From Mercurialis annua (Eukaryota; Streptophyta; Magnoliopsida; Malpighiales; Euphorbiaceae): a stretch of 64,000 bases of DNA. The position numbers were made by a program, and so were the translations under genes. Under the pieces are notes generated by a model. The model ran no database searches. It worked only from the letters and a program-made list of their open reading frames with translations, and was not told the origin of the DNA. Below are positions 24,160 through 36,075 of this stretch, in pieces. The stretch is from positions 23,386,201 to 23,450,200 of the forward strand of contig NC_065571.1 in NCBI RefSeq assembly GCF_937616625.2, in the 5' to 3' direction. Position 1 is the stretch's first letter. Each line of letters opens with the position of its first letter.

Positions 24160-25482
24160 TTATTTGCTATTGTCTCTTTTGCTGGCTGATGCAGCGTTCA
24201 TCTTCCTTGGCCATCTGACCTTCTCTCGGCTGTCTTTTACCCAAAATAGTACGTTGGTTCTGGTTGTGTTCAGGGGCGTATATCGCCTATCTTCGTCTTT
24301 TTTCCTTTTATTTCTGAAATGGTCGTTGCCTTTTTCTCCGAACCTCTTTCCTATGGGCGATCTGTCCCCATTTCTTCTTTCTGCAAACGTTCGTTCTTCT
24401 ACCCGTCCGAGGCGATTCTCTATCTCTCTCTGGCCATCATCCACTCTGATCTGTGTATGTGCGATGGTCATCAGTGTGGTAAATGATTTTGGTGATTTAG
24501 CCAACAATTCCTTTCGTAGGTCGGAGTTGGTAGTTCCATTGAGTAATGCTGTGTAGGCGATCTCCTGGCTCAGGTCTTCTATCTGCATCGCCTCCTTATT
24601 GAATCTTTCTACATACTTCCTGAGTGTCTCTCCTTCCCATTGCATGATGGCCAGCAGGTCTGTGGACAGCTTCTTTTGAGGGATGCATGCTACGAATCTA
24701 GCCTGGAAAAGTCCTGAGAATTGTTTGAACGTCAGCACTGATCCTGGCTTTAAACTCTGGTACCATTCCTGCGCCAGACCTTTTAAGGTAGTAGGGAAAA
24801 GTTTGCACAGTACGTGATCCAAGTTTGTCTGAACATTGATCACCGCTTGGAATTTGTGAATATGGCTCTTGGGACAGCCTGTTCCATCGTATGACTCCAA
24901 ATTTGGGGGGTATCTGAACTTTGTAGGGAACTCGTGAGAGATGATGAAATCTACAAGTGGTGAGTCACTTCGAAGAGAGATGTCTACGTCTTCACATCTT
25001 ATTCCAAGCCTGCTCATGACTTGGCGGACTTTTTCCTCCAGATGCTCTTCTCCGCCTTTGAGGGTGTGTTGTTCATCCATCCAACGTTCTTCGTCTGGAA
25101 TTACGATGGGGGCATTTTGTTTCTTTGCGGAATTTTCAGGGGCACCTTCCTCTCGCATCGGTTCTTTTCCCTTATCCATGGTTGACGTTGACTTCTGTAC
25201 TGGTGATTTCGCTGATCCCTGCTCCGGCGATTTTAACGAGATACTCTGTTTGATGTCTTTGAGTAGACTGGTGATTTCTAGGAAAGCCTTGAACATTGCT
25301 TGGTTGTTGATTGGCTCTTCATCAGGTGCTATGGCTATCAGAGGTATCGTCTGTCTTATCGCCAGGGGGTCGCTGGTTTCCCCTTCTTCGCTGGTTGGGG
25401 GAAACAGATTTAGGGCCGGTGGTTCTGTTTCCCTGTCTTCTCTGTTGGTAGCCGGTAGAGTATTATCTCGTGGGGGATCCAT
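24160..25482 (-). pseudogene. Tat-like gag, stopped before the zinc knuckle
   Basis: It starts at ATG 25482 (MDPPRDN), 76 bp inside the LTR end; an open extension to 25626 crosses the LTR boundary and is not used. The capsid-like core has PPNLESYDGTGCPKSHIHKF, LAQEWYQSL, FKQFSGLFQARF, ETLRKYVERFN and the downstream LRKELL region, the usual plant gypsy retrotrans-gag pattern. A charged, Arg/Lys-rich stretch follows. A TAA at 24160-24162 stands where a Tyr is expected just before CEFHRDNGH, so the nucleic-acid-binding knuckle is cut off. Gag would form the particle that packages the element's RNA in the cytoplasm. Confidence 0.9.
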
Positions 25483-25541
25483 CCTTGAAAAAGCAAATTC
25501 TGAAAAGTATCTAAAAGGAACGACGAAACTAATAAGTTCCA

Positions 25542-25555
25542 CGTTCACCGCACCA
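25542..25555 (-). other. candidate primer binding site of the Tat-like element
   Basis: Two bases inside the 5' LTR end the minus strand starts TGGTGCGGTGAACG. Its complement ends in CACCA like a tRNA 3' end. I cannot assign the tRNA with confidence. Confidence 0.55.
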
Positions 25556-25557
25556 AA

Positions 25558-26013
25558 TGATACAGGTCGATCTTTAAAGGGTCGCCCGTACTGTTTTTCC
25601 TGCACAAGTAACAAATATAAGCTCAAAGGACCTCAGGCTTGCTCAGCCTGAAAGCCACTCCGATGCTTAAGTCAGAGAGGGTTTTTTTGGTAGGTAAATG
25701 AGTGTAAGAGTATTTAAGTCTGATTTGTGCTTACCCTTCTCAGCATTCCGTGGCTTCCTTTTATAATGAGTTTAAGGCGGTGGTTATCTGGTAAATCGTG
25801 GGTTTGTCCCACGATTATTGATAATGGTGAAGGCACGTTCCCGATTATCCCGGGTAGTGGGTGTCAGGGAACAGAGTGGATGAGGTCGCCTAGATGGCAG
25901 ACCTGGATGAGTCCGCCCGAGACAGACATGGGCGATGGGAGATTTGGAGACTCGTTGGGCGAGCCTAGCATTCAGGCGATGCCTGGAGTTCTGATATTAT
26001 TAGGGCGGTATCA
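25558..26013 (-). repeat. 5' LTR of the Tat-like element (right copy, 456 bp)
   Basis: TGATACAGG...CGGTATCA, the same length as the copy at 17053-17508 and identical by eye, so the element is very young. On the right it abuts GTTAC (26014-26018), the matching half of the target duplication whose other half is at 17048-17052. Confidence 0.95.
25757..25765 (-). promoter_or_regulatory. candidate TATA box in the Tat-like LTR (right copy)
   Basis: TATAAAAGG on the minus strand, upstream of gag in the transcription direction. It is the copy that would drive the element. Motif-based. Confidence 0.5.
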
Positions 26014-28108
26014 GTTACGAAACAAATCCAAGCGTTTCACCTTTTTAGCAATTTAAGCCAAACGTTTACAAACGTTACGAAACAAATCCAAGCGTCTAAA
26101 TTTTTAGCTATTTAAGCCAAACGTTTACAAACGTTACGAAACAAATCCAAGTGTTTAACCTTTTTAGCGACTTAAACCAAACATTTAAAACGTTATGAAA
26201 CAAATCCAAACATTTCATATTTTTATCGATTTAATCCAAATGTTTACAAACGTTACGAAACAAATCCAAGCGTTTTACCTTTTTAACAATTTAAGCCAAA
26301 CATTTACAAACGTTCCAAACAAATCCAAGAGTTTCACCTTTTTAATAATTTATGCCAAACGTTTACAAACGTTACAAAACTAATCCAAGCGTTTCAACTT
26401 TTTGTCAATTTAAGCCAAACTTATACAAAAGTTTCAAAACAAATCCCAACATTTCACCTTTTTAGCGATATAAGCCGAACGTTTACAAATGTTAGGAAAC
26501 AAAACAAAATGTTTCATCTTTTTAGCAATTTATGCCAAACATTTACAAACGTTATGAAAAAATTCAAAACGTTTCCCCATTTTAAGTATATAAGCCCAAC
26601 GTTTAAAACGTTACGAAAGAAATCCAAACGTATCACATTTTTAGCGATTTATGCCGAATGTTTACAAACGCTACGAAACAAAACCAAGCGTTTCACTTTT
26701 TTAGCAATTTCATCCAAACGTTTACAAACATTACGAAACAAATCCAAGCGTTTAACCTTTTTAGCGACTTAAACCAAACTTTTAAAACGTTACGAAACAA
26801 ATCCAAACGTTTCACATTTTTAGCGATTTTAGCTAAACTTTTACAAACATTACGAAACAAATCCAAGCGTTTCCCCTTTTTAGCAATTTAAGCCAAACAT
26901 TTACAAACATTCAAAAACAAATCCAAACGTTTCACCTTTTTAGCAATTTAAGCCAAACTTTTACAAAAGTTACAAATCAAATCCAAACATTTCACCTTTT
27001 TAGCGATTTAAGCCGAACGTTTACAAACGTTAGGAAACAAAACCAAACGTTTCATCTTTTTAGCAATTTATGCCAAACGTCTACAAACGTTATGAAACAA
27101 ATTAAAACGTTTCCCAATTTTAATTATTTAAGCCAAACGTTTAAAACGTTAAGAAAGAAATCCAAACGTTTCACCTTTTTAGCGATTTATGCCAAATGTT
27201 TACAAATGCTACGAAACAAATCCAAACGTTTCACCTTTTTAGCAATTGAAGCCAAACATTTACAAAGGCCACGAAATAAATACAAACGTTTCAAATATTT
27301 AGCAATGCAAGCGAAAGGTATACAAACGTTACGAAACAAATCCAAATGTTTCGCCTTTTTAGCAATTTAAGCCAAACGTTTACAAACGTTACGAAACAAA
27401 TACAAGCGTTTCACCTTTATAAAAATTTAAGCCAAACGTTTACAAATATTACGAAACAAACCCAAGCGTTTAACTTTTTTAGCGATTTATGCCAGACGTT
27501 TACAAACGTTACGAAACAAATATAAATGTTTCACCTTTATAGCGATTTAAGCGAAACGTTTACAAACGTTACGAAACAAATCTAAACATTTCACCTTTTT
27601 AGGGATTTAAGCCAAACGTTTACAAATGTTACGAAACAAATCCAAGCATTTAACCTTTTTAGCGATTTAAACCAAAAATTAAAAACGTTATGAAAAAAAT
27701 CCAAGCGTTTCACCTTTTAAGCAATTTAAGCCAAACGTTTGCAAATGTTACGAAAAAAATCAAAACATTTCACCTTTTTAGCGATTTAAGCCAAACGTTT
27801 AAAACGTTACGAAACAAATCCAAACGTTTACCCATTTTAGCGATTTAAGCCAAACATTTACAAAAGTTACGAAACAAATCCAAACGTTTCGCCTTTTTAG
27901 CGATTTAAGCCAAACGTTTACAAACGTCACGAAACAAATCCAAACGTTTCCCCTTTTTAGCGATTTAAGCCAAACGTTTACAAAGGTTATGATACAAATC
28001 CAAACATTTCACCTTTGTAGCAATTTAAGCCAAATGTTTCCAAACATTACGAAACAAATCCAAACGTTCCACTGTTTTAGCAATATAAGCCAAGAATTTA
28101 CAAACGTT
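26014..28108 (+). repeat. higher-order repeat I, copy D
   Basis: It carries the same ordered variants as copies A-C, with the ATGAAACAAATCC landmark at 26195. After removal of the inserted DNA (17053-26013) the distance from the copy C landmark (15153) is 2081 bp, exactly one period. The element therefore landed inside an otherwise regular array, and copy D continues copy C. Confidence 0.88.
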
Positions 28109-31100
28109 ACGAAACAAATCCAAGCGTTTCACCTTTTTAGCAATTTAAGCCACACGTTTACAAACGTTACGAAACAAATCCAAGCGTTTAACCTTTTTAG
28201 CAGTTTAAGCCAAACGTTTACAAACGTTACAAAACAAATCAAAGCATTTAACCTTTTTAGCGATTTAAACCAAACATTTAAAACGTTACGAAACAAATCC
28301 AAACGTTTCACATTTTTAACAATTTAAGCCAAACGTTTAGAAACGTAATTAACAAATCGAAGCGTTTCACCTTTTTAACAATTTAAGCCAAACATTTACA
28401 AACGTTACGAAACAAATCAAAACGTTTCCCCATTTTAATTATTTAAGCCAAACGTTTAAAACGTTACGAAAGAAATCTAATCGTTTCACCTTTTTAGCGA
28501 TTTATGCCAAACATTCACAAACGTAACAAACAAATCAAAACGTTTCACCTTTTTAGCGATTGAAGCCAAACATTTACAAAGGCCATGAAACAAATACAAA
28601 CGTTTTAAATATTTAGTAATTTAAGACAAACGTTACAAAACATAAACCAAGCGTTTCACCTTTTTAGCAATTTAAGCGAAACGTATACAAACGTTACAAA
28701 ACAAATCCAAATGGTTCGCCTTTTTAGCAATTTAAGGAAAACGTTTACAAACGTTACGAAACAAATACAAGCGTTTCACCTTTATAGGAATTTAAGCCAA
28801 ACGTTTACAAATATTACGAAACAAATCCAAGCGTTTAACCTTTTTAGCGATTTATGCCAAACGTTTACAAACGTTACGAAACAAATTAAAACGTTTCACC
28901 TTTTTAGCGATTTAAACAAAACGTTTACAAACGTTACGAAACAAATATTAACGTTTCACCTTTTTAGCGATTTAAGCCAAACGTTTACAAACATTACACA
29001 ACAAATCCAAACGTTTAACCTTTTTAGCGCTTTAAGACAAACGTTTACAAACGTTACGAAACAAATCAAACGTTCCACCTTTTTAGCGATATAAGCAAAA
29101 CATTTACAAACGATATGAAATAAATCCAAACGCTTAAAACGTTACGAAACAAATCTACATATTTCATTTTTTTAGTGATTGAAGCCAAACCTTTACAAAC
29201 GTTACGAAACAAAACCAAGCGTTTCACCAGATTAGCAATTTAAGCCATACGTTTACAAACGCTATGAAACAAATCTAAGCGTTTCACCTTTTTAGCAATT
29301 TAAGCCAAACGTTTACAAACATTCCAAAACAAATCCAACCGTTTCACCTTTATAGTAATTTAAGCCAAACATTTACAAACGTTAAAAATACAATCCAAGC
29401 ATTTCACCTTTTCAGCAATTTAAGCCAAACGTTTACAAACGTTACGAAACAAATCCAAACGTTTCACCTTTTTAGCGAATTAAGCCGAACATTTATAAAC
29501 GTTACGAAATAAAACTAAACATTTCAACTTTATAGCAATTTAAGCCGAACCTTTACAAACGTTACGAAACAAATCCAAACATTTCACCTTTTTCGCGATT
29601 TAAACCAAACATTTAAAACGTTACAAAAGAAATCCATACTTTTCTCCATTTTAGCGATTCAAGCCAAATGTTTGATACGTAACGAAATAAATTCAAACAT
29701 TTCACCTTTTTAACGATTTATGCCAAACGTTTACAAACGTTACGAAACAAATCCAAACGTTTCCCTTTTTTATCGATTGAAGCCAAACATTTACAAACTT
29801 TACGAAACAAATCCAACCGTTTCACCTTTTTAGCAATTTAAGCCAAATGTTTACAAACGTTACGAAACAAATCCAAACGTTTCACCTTTTAGACCATTTA
29901 AGCCAAACTTTTACAAAGGTTATTAAACAAATCCAAATGTTTCACCTTTTGGGCAATATAAGCCAAACGTTTACAAAAATTACGAAAGAAATCAAAGCGT
30001 TTCACCTTTTTAGCAGTTTAAGCGAAACGTTTACAACGGTTACAAAACAAATCCAAGCATTCCATCTTTTTCGGAATTTAAGCCAAATGTTTACAAACGT
30101 TATGAAACAAATCCAAGCGTTTCGCCTTTTTAGCTATTTAAGCCAAACATTTACAAATGTTACTAAACAAATCTAAACGTTTCACCTTTTCAGCGATTTA
30201 AGCGAAACATTTACAAACGTTACGAAACAAATCTAAACGTTCCTTATTTTTAGCGGTTTAAGCCAAACGTTTACAAATGTTATAAACAAATCCAAACATT
30301 TCACCTTTTTATCGCTTTTAGCCAAATGTTTACAAACGTTATAAAACCAATTCAAACGTTTCGCCTTTTTAGCGATTTAAGCCAAACGTTTACAAACGTT
30401 ACAAAACAAATCCATACGTTTCGACTTTTTAGCGCTTTATGCCAAACGTTTACAAATGTTATGAAACCAAACCAAACGTTTAAAACGTTACGAAAAGAAT
30501 CCAAACGTTTCACATTTTTAGCGATTTAAGTCAATTGTTTACAAACGTTACGAAACAAAACCAAACGTTTAACACATTACGAAACAAATCCAAATGTTTT
30601 ACATTTTTTGCGATTTAAGCGAAACCTTTACAAACGTAATGAAAAAACCAAATCATTTTACCACTATAGCAATTTAAGCGAAACGTTTACAAACGTTACA
30701 AAACAAATCCAAGTGTTTCACCTTTTTAGCAATTTAAAACAAACGTTTCAAAACAAATCCAAGCATTTCAGCTTTTTAATAATTTAAGCCAAACGTTTAC
30801 AAACGTTACAAAACAAATCCAAACATTTCACCTTTTTAGCGATTTAAGCCGAACGTTTACAAACTTTATGAAACAAACCAAACGTTTCACCTTTTTAGCA
30901 ATATAAGCCAAACGTTTACAAGCGTTACGAAACAAATCTAAACGTTTCCCCATTTTAGTGATTTAAGCAAAACGTTTAAAACGTTACGAAAGAAATCCAA
31001 GCATTTCACCTTTTTAGCGATTTATGCCAAACGTTTACAAACGTTATGAAACAAATCCAAACGTTTCACCTTTTTAGCGATTGAAGACAAACATTTACAA

Positions 31101-34100
31101 AGGCTACGAAACAAAACCCAAATGTTTCACAGTTTTATCAATTTAAGCCATACGTTTACAAACGTTACAAAACAAAAACCAAGCGTTTCACCTTTTTATA
31201 AATTTAAGCCAAACATATACAAACGTTTCGCCTTTTTAGAAATTTAAGCCAAACGATTTTAAACGTTATGAAACAAATCCAAGTGTTTCACCTTTATAGC
31301 GATTTAAGCCAAACGTTTACAGACGTTACGAAACAAATCTAAGCGTTTCACCTTTTTAGTAATTTTAGCCAAACGTTTACAAACGCTACGAAACAAATCT
31401 AAGCGTTTCACTTTTTAAGCAATTTAAGCCAAACGTTTACCAACGTTCCGAAACTAATTGAAGCGTTTCACCTTCTCAGTATTTTAAGCCTAACGTTTTG
31501 AAACGTTACGAAACAAATCTGAGCGTTTCACTTTTTAGAAATTTAGGCCAAATGTTTACAAATGTTTCACCTTTTTAGCGATTTGAGTCAAACATATACA
31601 AAGGTTATGAAACAAATCAAAATGTTTCGCCTTTTTAGCAATTTAAGCCAAACGTTTAAAACGTTACGAAACAAATCCAAACATTTCACCTTTTTAGCGA
31701 TTTATGCCAAACGTTTACAAACGTTACAAAACAAATCAAAAAGTTTCACCTTTTTAGCGATTGAAGCCAAACGTTACGAAACAAATCCAAGCGTTTCACT
31801 TTTCTAGCAATTTAAGCCAAACTTATGCAAAAGTTAAGAAACAAATCTAAATGTTTCACCTTTTTAGCGATTTAAGCCAAATGTTTACAAACGTTACGAA
31901 ACAAAACCAAAAATTTCCCCTTTTTAGCAATTTGAGCCAAACATTTACAAACGTTATGAAAAAAATCAAACGCTTGCCCATTTTTGTGATTTCAGCCAAA
32001 CGTTTAAAACGTTACGAAACAAATCCAAACGTTTCACCTTTTTAGCAATTTAAGCCAAACTTTCACAAACATTATAAAAGAAATCCAAACATTTCCCCTT
32101 TTTAGCGATTGAAGCCAAACGTTTACAAATGTTACGAAGCAAATCCAAGCGTTTCACCTTTTTAGATATTTAAGCCAAACGTTTACAAACGTTACATTGC
32201 AAATCCAAACGTTTCACCTTTATAGCAATTTAAGACAAACGTTTACAAACGTTACGAAATAAATCCAAACGTTTCACCTTTTTAGCGATTTAAGCAAAAC
32301 ATTTACAAACGTTACAAAATAAATACAACTGTTTAACCTTTTTAGCAATTTATGCAAAATGTCTGCAAACGTTTCAAAACAAATCCAAACGTTTCACCTT
32401 TTTATAGATTCAAGAAAAACGTTTACAAACATTTCGAAACAAATCCAAACGTTTCACCTTTTTATCGATTTAAGTCAAACGTTTACAAATGTTACAAAAA
32501 AATGAAACGTTTCACCTTTTTATCGATTTAAGACAAACATTTACAAACATTTCGAAACAAATCCAAACGTTTCACCTTTTTATCGATTTATGCTAAACGT
32601 TTACAAACGTTACAAAAAAATCCAAGCGTTTCACCTTTTTAGCGATTTAAGACAAAGGTTTACAAACTTTACGAAACAAATCAAAACATTTCACCTTTTA
32701 AGCGATTTAAGCCAAACATTTAAACCGTTACGAAGCAAATCCAAACGTTTCCCCATTTTAGCGATTTAATCCAATCTTTTAAAATGTTACGAAACAAATC
32801 CAAACATTTAACCTTTTTAGCGATTTATGCCAAACGTTTTAAAACGTTACGAAACAAATCCAAACGTTTCACATTTTTGGCGATTTAAGCCAGACATTTA
32901 TAAACACTACGAAACAAAACCAAGCATTTCACCAGTTTAGCAATTTAAGCGAAACGTTTACAAACGTTGCGAAACAAATCCAAGCGTTTCAGCTTTTTAG
33001 CAATTTAAGCCAAACATTTACAAATGTTCCAAAACAAATCGAAGCGTTTCACATTTTTAGTTAAGCCATTTCAAGCGATTTAAGGCGAACGTTTCAAACG
33101 TTACGAAACAAATCCAAACATTTCACCTTTTTAGCGATTTAAGCCAAACATTTAAAACGTTACGAAACAAATCCAAACGTTTCCCCATTTTAGCAATTTA
33201 AACCAAACGTTTAAAACGTTACGAAACAAATTCAAACATTTCACCTTTTTAGCGATTTATGCCAAACGTTTACAAACGTTACGAAACAAATCCAAGCGTT
33301 TCACCTTTTCAGCGATTGAAGCCAAAAGTTTACACACGTTGCGTAACAAATACAAACATTTCACCTTTTTAGCAATTTATGCCAAACATTTACAAACGTT
33401 ACGAAACAAATCTAAACGTTTCATCTTTTTAGCGATTTAAGCCAAACGTTTACAAACGTTACGAAAGAAATCCAAACGTTTCCCCTTTTTAGATCTATAT
33501 GGCAAACGTTTAGAAACGTTACAAAACAAATCCAAACGTTTCACCATTTTAGCGATTTAAGCCAAACGTTTACAAACGTTCTTAAAAAATCCAAACATTT
33601 CTCTTTTTTAGCGCTTTAAGCCAAACATTAACAAACGTTACGAAACTAATCCAAGCGATTCACCTTTTTAGCGATTTAAGCCAAACATTTACAAACATTA
33701 CGAAACAAATACAAGAGTTTCACCCTTTTGGCAATTTAATCCAAACATTACGAAACAAAACCAAGCGTTTCACCTTTTTAGCAATTTAAGCCAAATGCTT
33801 ACAAACGTTATGAAACAAAAGCAAACGTTTCACGTTTTTAGCTATTTTAGCCAAACGTTTACAAACGTTACGAAACAAATTCAAACTTTTCCTCATTCTT
33901 GCGATTTCAGCCAAACTTTTAAAACGTTACGAAACAAATACAAACGTTTCACCTTTTTAGCGATTTAAGTGAAACGTTCACAAACATTACGAAACAAATC
34001 CAAACATTTCACCTTTTTAACAATTGAAGCCAAACGTTTACAAATGTTACGAAACAAATCACAACGTTTCACATTTTTAGCAATTTAAGCCAAACGTTTA

Positions 34101-36075
34101 CAAATGTAGTGAAACAAAACCAAGCGTTTCACCTTTTTATCAATTTAAGCCAAACTTTTACAAACGTTACGAAAAAAATCCAAGTGTTTCCCCTATTTAG
34201 CAATTTAAGCCAAACGTTTACAAACGTTACGAAACAAATCCAAGCGTTTCACCTTTTTAGCGATTTAAGCCAAACGCTGCGAAACAAATCCAAGCGTTTA
34301 ACCTTTTTAGAAATTTAAGTCAAACGTTTACAAACGCTGCAAAACAAATCCAAGCGTTTAACGTTTTTAGCGATTTAAGTCAAACGTTTACAAAGGTTAC
34401 GAAACAAATCCAAACGTTTCACCTTTTAAGCGATTTAAGCCAAACATTTACAAAGGTTACGAAACAAATCCAAATGTTTCACCTTTTTAGTAATTTCAGC
34501 CAAACGTTTACAAACGTTACATAACAAATCCTAACGTTTCACCTTTATAGAAATTTAAGACAAACGTTTACAAACGTTACGAAAGAAATCCAAACGCTTC
34601 ACCTTTTTACCGATTTAAGCAAAACGTTAAGAAATAAATCCAAACGTTTACAAACGCTACGAAACAAATCCAAGCGTTTCACCTTTTCAGCAATTTAAGC
34701 CAAATGTTTACACACCTTACGAAACAAATCCAAGCGCTTCACGTTTTTAGCAGTTTAAGCCAAATGTTTACAAATGTTCCGAAACAAATCCAAGCATTTC
34801 ACCTTTTTAGGAGTTTAAGTCAAACGTTTACAAACGCTACGAAACAAATCCAAGCGTTTCACCTTTTCAGCAATTTAAGCCAAACATTTACACATGTTAC
34901 AAAACTAATCCAAACGTTTCATCTTTTTAGTGATTTAAGTGAAACGTTTACAAACGTTATAAAATAAATCTAAACGTTTCACCTTTTTAGCGATTTAAGC
35001 CAAAGTTTTACAAACGTTTTGAAACACATCCAAATGTTTCCCCTTTTTAGCGCTTTAAGCCAAACGTTTCGAAACGTTACAAAGCAATTCCAAACGTTTC
35101 ACATAGACCTTTTTAGCGATTGAAGCTAAACGTTTACGAACGTTACGAAACAAATCCAAACGTTTCGCCTTTTTAGCGCTTTAAGCCAAACGTTTACAAA
35201 CATTACGAAACAAATCCAAACATTTCCCCTTTTTTTGCAATTTAAGCCAAACATTAACAAACGTTACGAAACAAAACCATGTTTAAAACGTTACAAAACA
35301 AATCCAAACGCTTCATATTTTTAGCGATTTAAGCAAAACCTTTACAATCGTTATGAAACAAAACCAAGTGTTTCACCATTTTAGCAATTTAAGAAAAACG
35401 TTTACAAACGTTACGAAACAAATCCAAGTGTTTCACCTTTTTAGCAATTTATGACAAACGTTTACAAACGTTCCAAAACAAATCCAAGCGTTTTACCTTT
35501 TTAATAATTTAAGCCGAACGTTTACGAACGTTACAAAACAAATCTAAGCTTTTCACCTTTTTAGCAATTTAAGTCGAACGTTTACAAACGTTACGAAACA
35601 AAACTAAACATTTCACCTTCTTAGAAATTTAAGTCTAACGTTTGCAAACCTTACGAAACAAATCTAAACGTTACCCCATTTTAGTGATTTAAGTCAAACG
35701 ATTAAAACTTTACGAAAGAAATCCAAATGTTTCACCTTTTTTGAGATTTATGCCAAACGTTTACAAACGTTACGAAACAAATCCAAACATTTCACCTTTT
35801 TAGCGATTGAAGCCAAACATTTACAAAGGCTACGAAACAAATGCAAACGGTTCACATTTTTATCAATTTAAGCCATACGTTTACAAAAGTTACAAAACAA
35901 AACCCAAGCGTTTCACCTTTTTAATAATTTAAGCCAAACGTATACAAACGTTACGAAACAAATTCAAGCGTTTCACCTTTATAGTGAATTAAGCCAAACG
36001 TTTGCAAACGTTACGAAACAAATCCAAGCGTTTCACCTTTTTAGCAGTTTAAGCCAAATGTTTACAAACGTTACG
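26014..36075 (+). repeat. 60-bp satellite array, block 3
   Basis: Same monomer and orientation. 26014-28108 is a further copy of higher-order repeat I. From 28109 to about 29.0 kb there is a diverged, shortened further copy. The rest has no clear long period, apart from a stretch at 31562-31830 that resembles the marker monomers of higher-order repeat II on the far side of the chromovirus-like element. It ends at about 36075, where that element's truncated LTR begins. Confidence 0.96.

Larger units (their letters stand above)
18046..26013 (-). mobile_element. Tat-like Ty3/gypsy LTR retrotransposon, 3' end rearranged
   Basis: In minus-strand order: 5' LTR (26013-25558), candidate primer site, gag, protease, RT, first RNase H, second RNase H, integrase, then an ORF on the opposite strand. 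The order with a second, archaeal-type RNase H before integrase and an antisense ORF after it is the hallmark of the Tat lineage. All sense domains lie in one frame from 25482 to 20095, broken only by stops at 24160-24162 and 21817-21819. The interior is cut at 18046, so the polypurine tract and the normal join to the 3' LTR are missing. The LTR at 17053-17508 is probably its former partner. The GC content and codon use of the interior differ strongly from the satellite. Confidence 0.93.
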
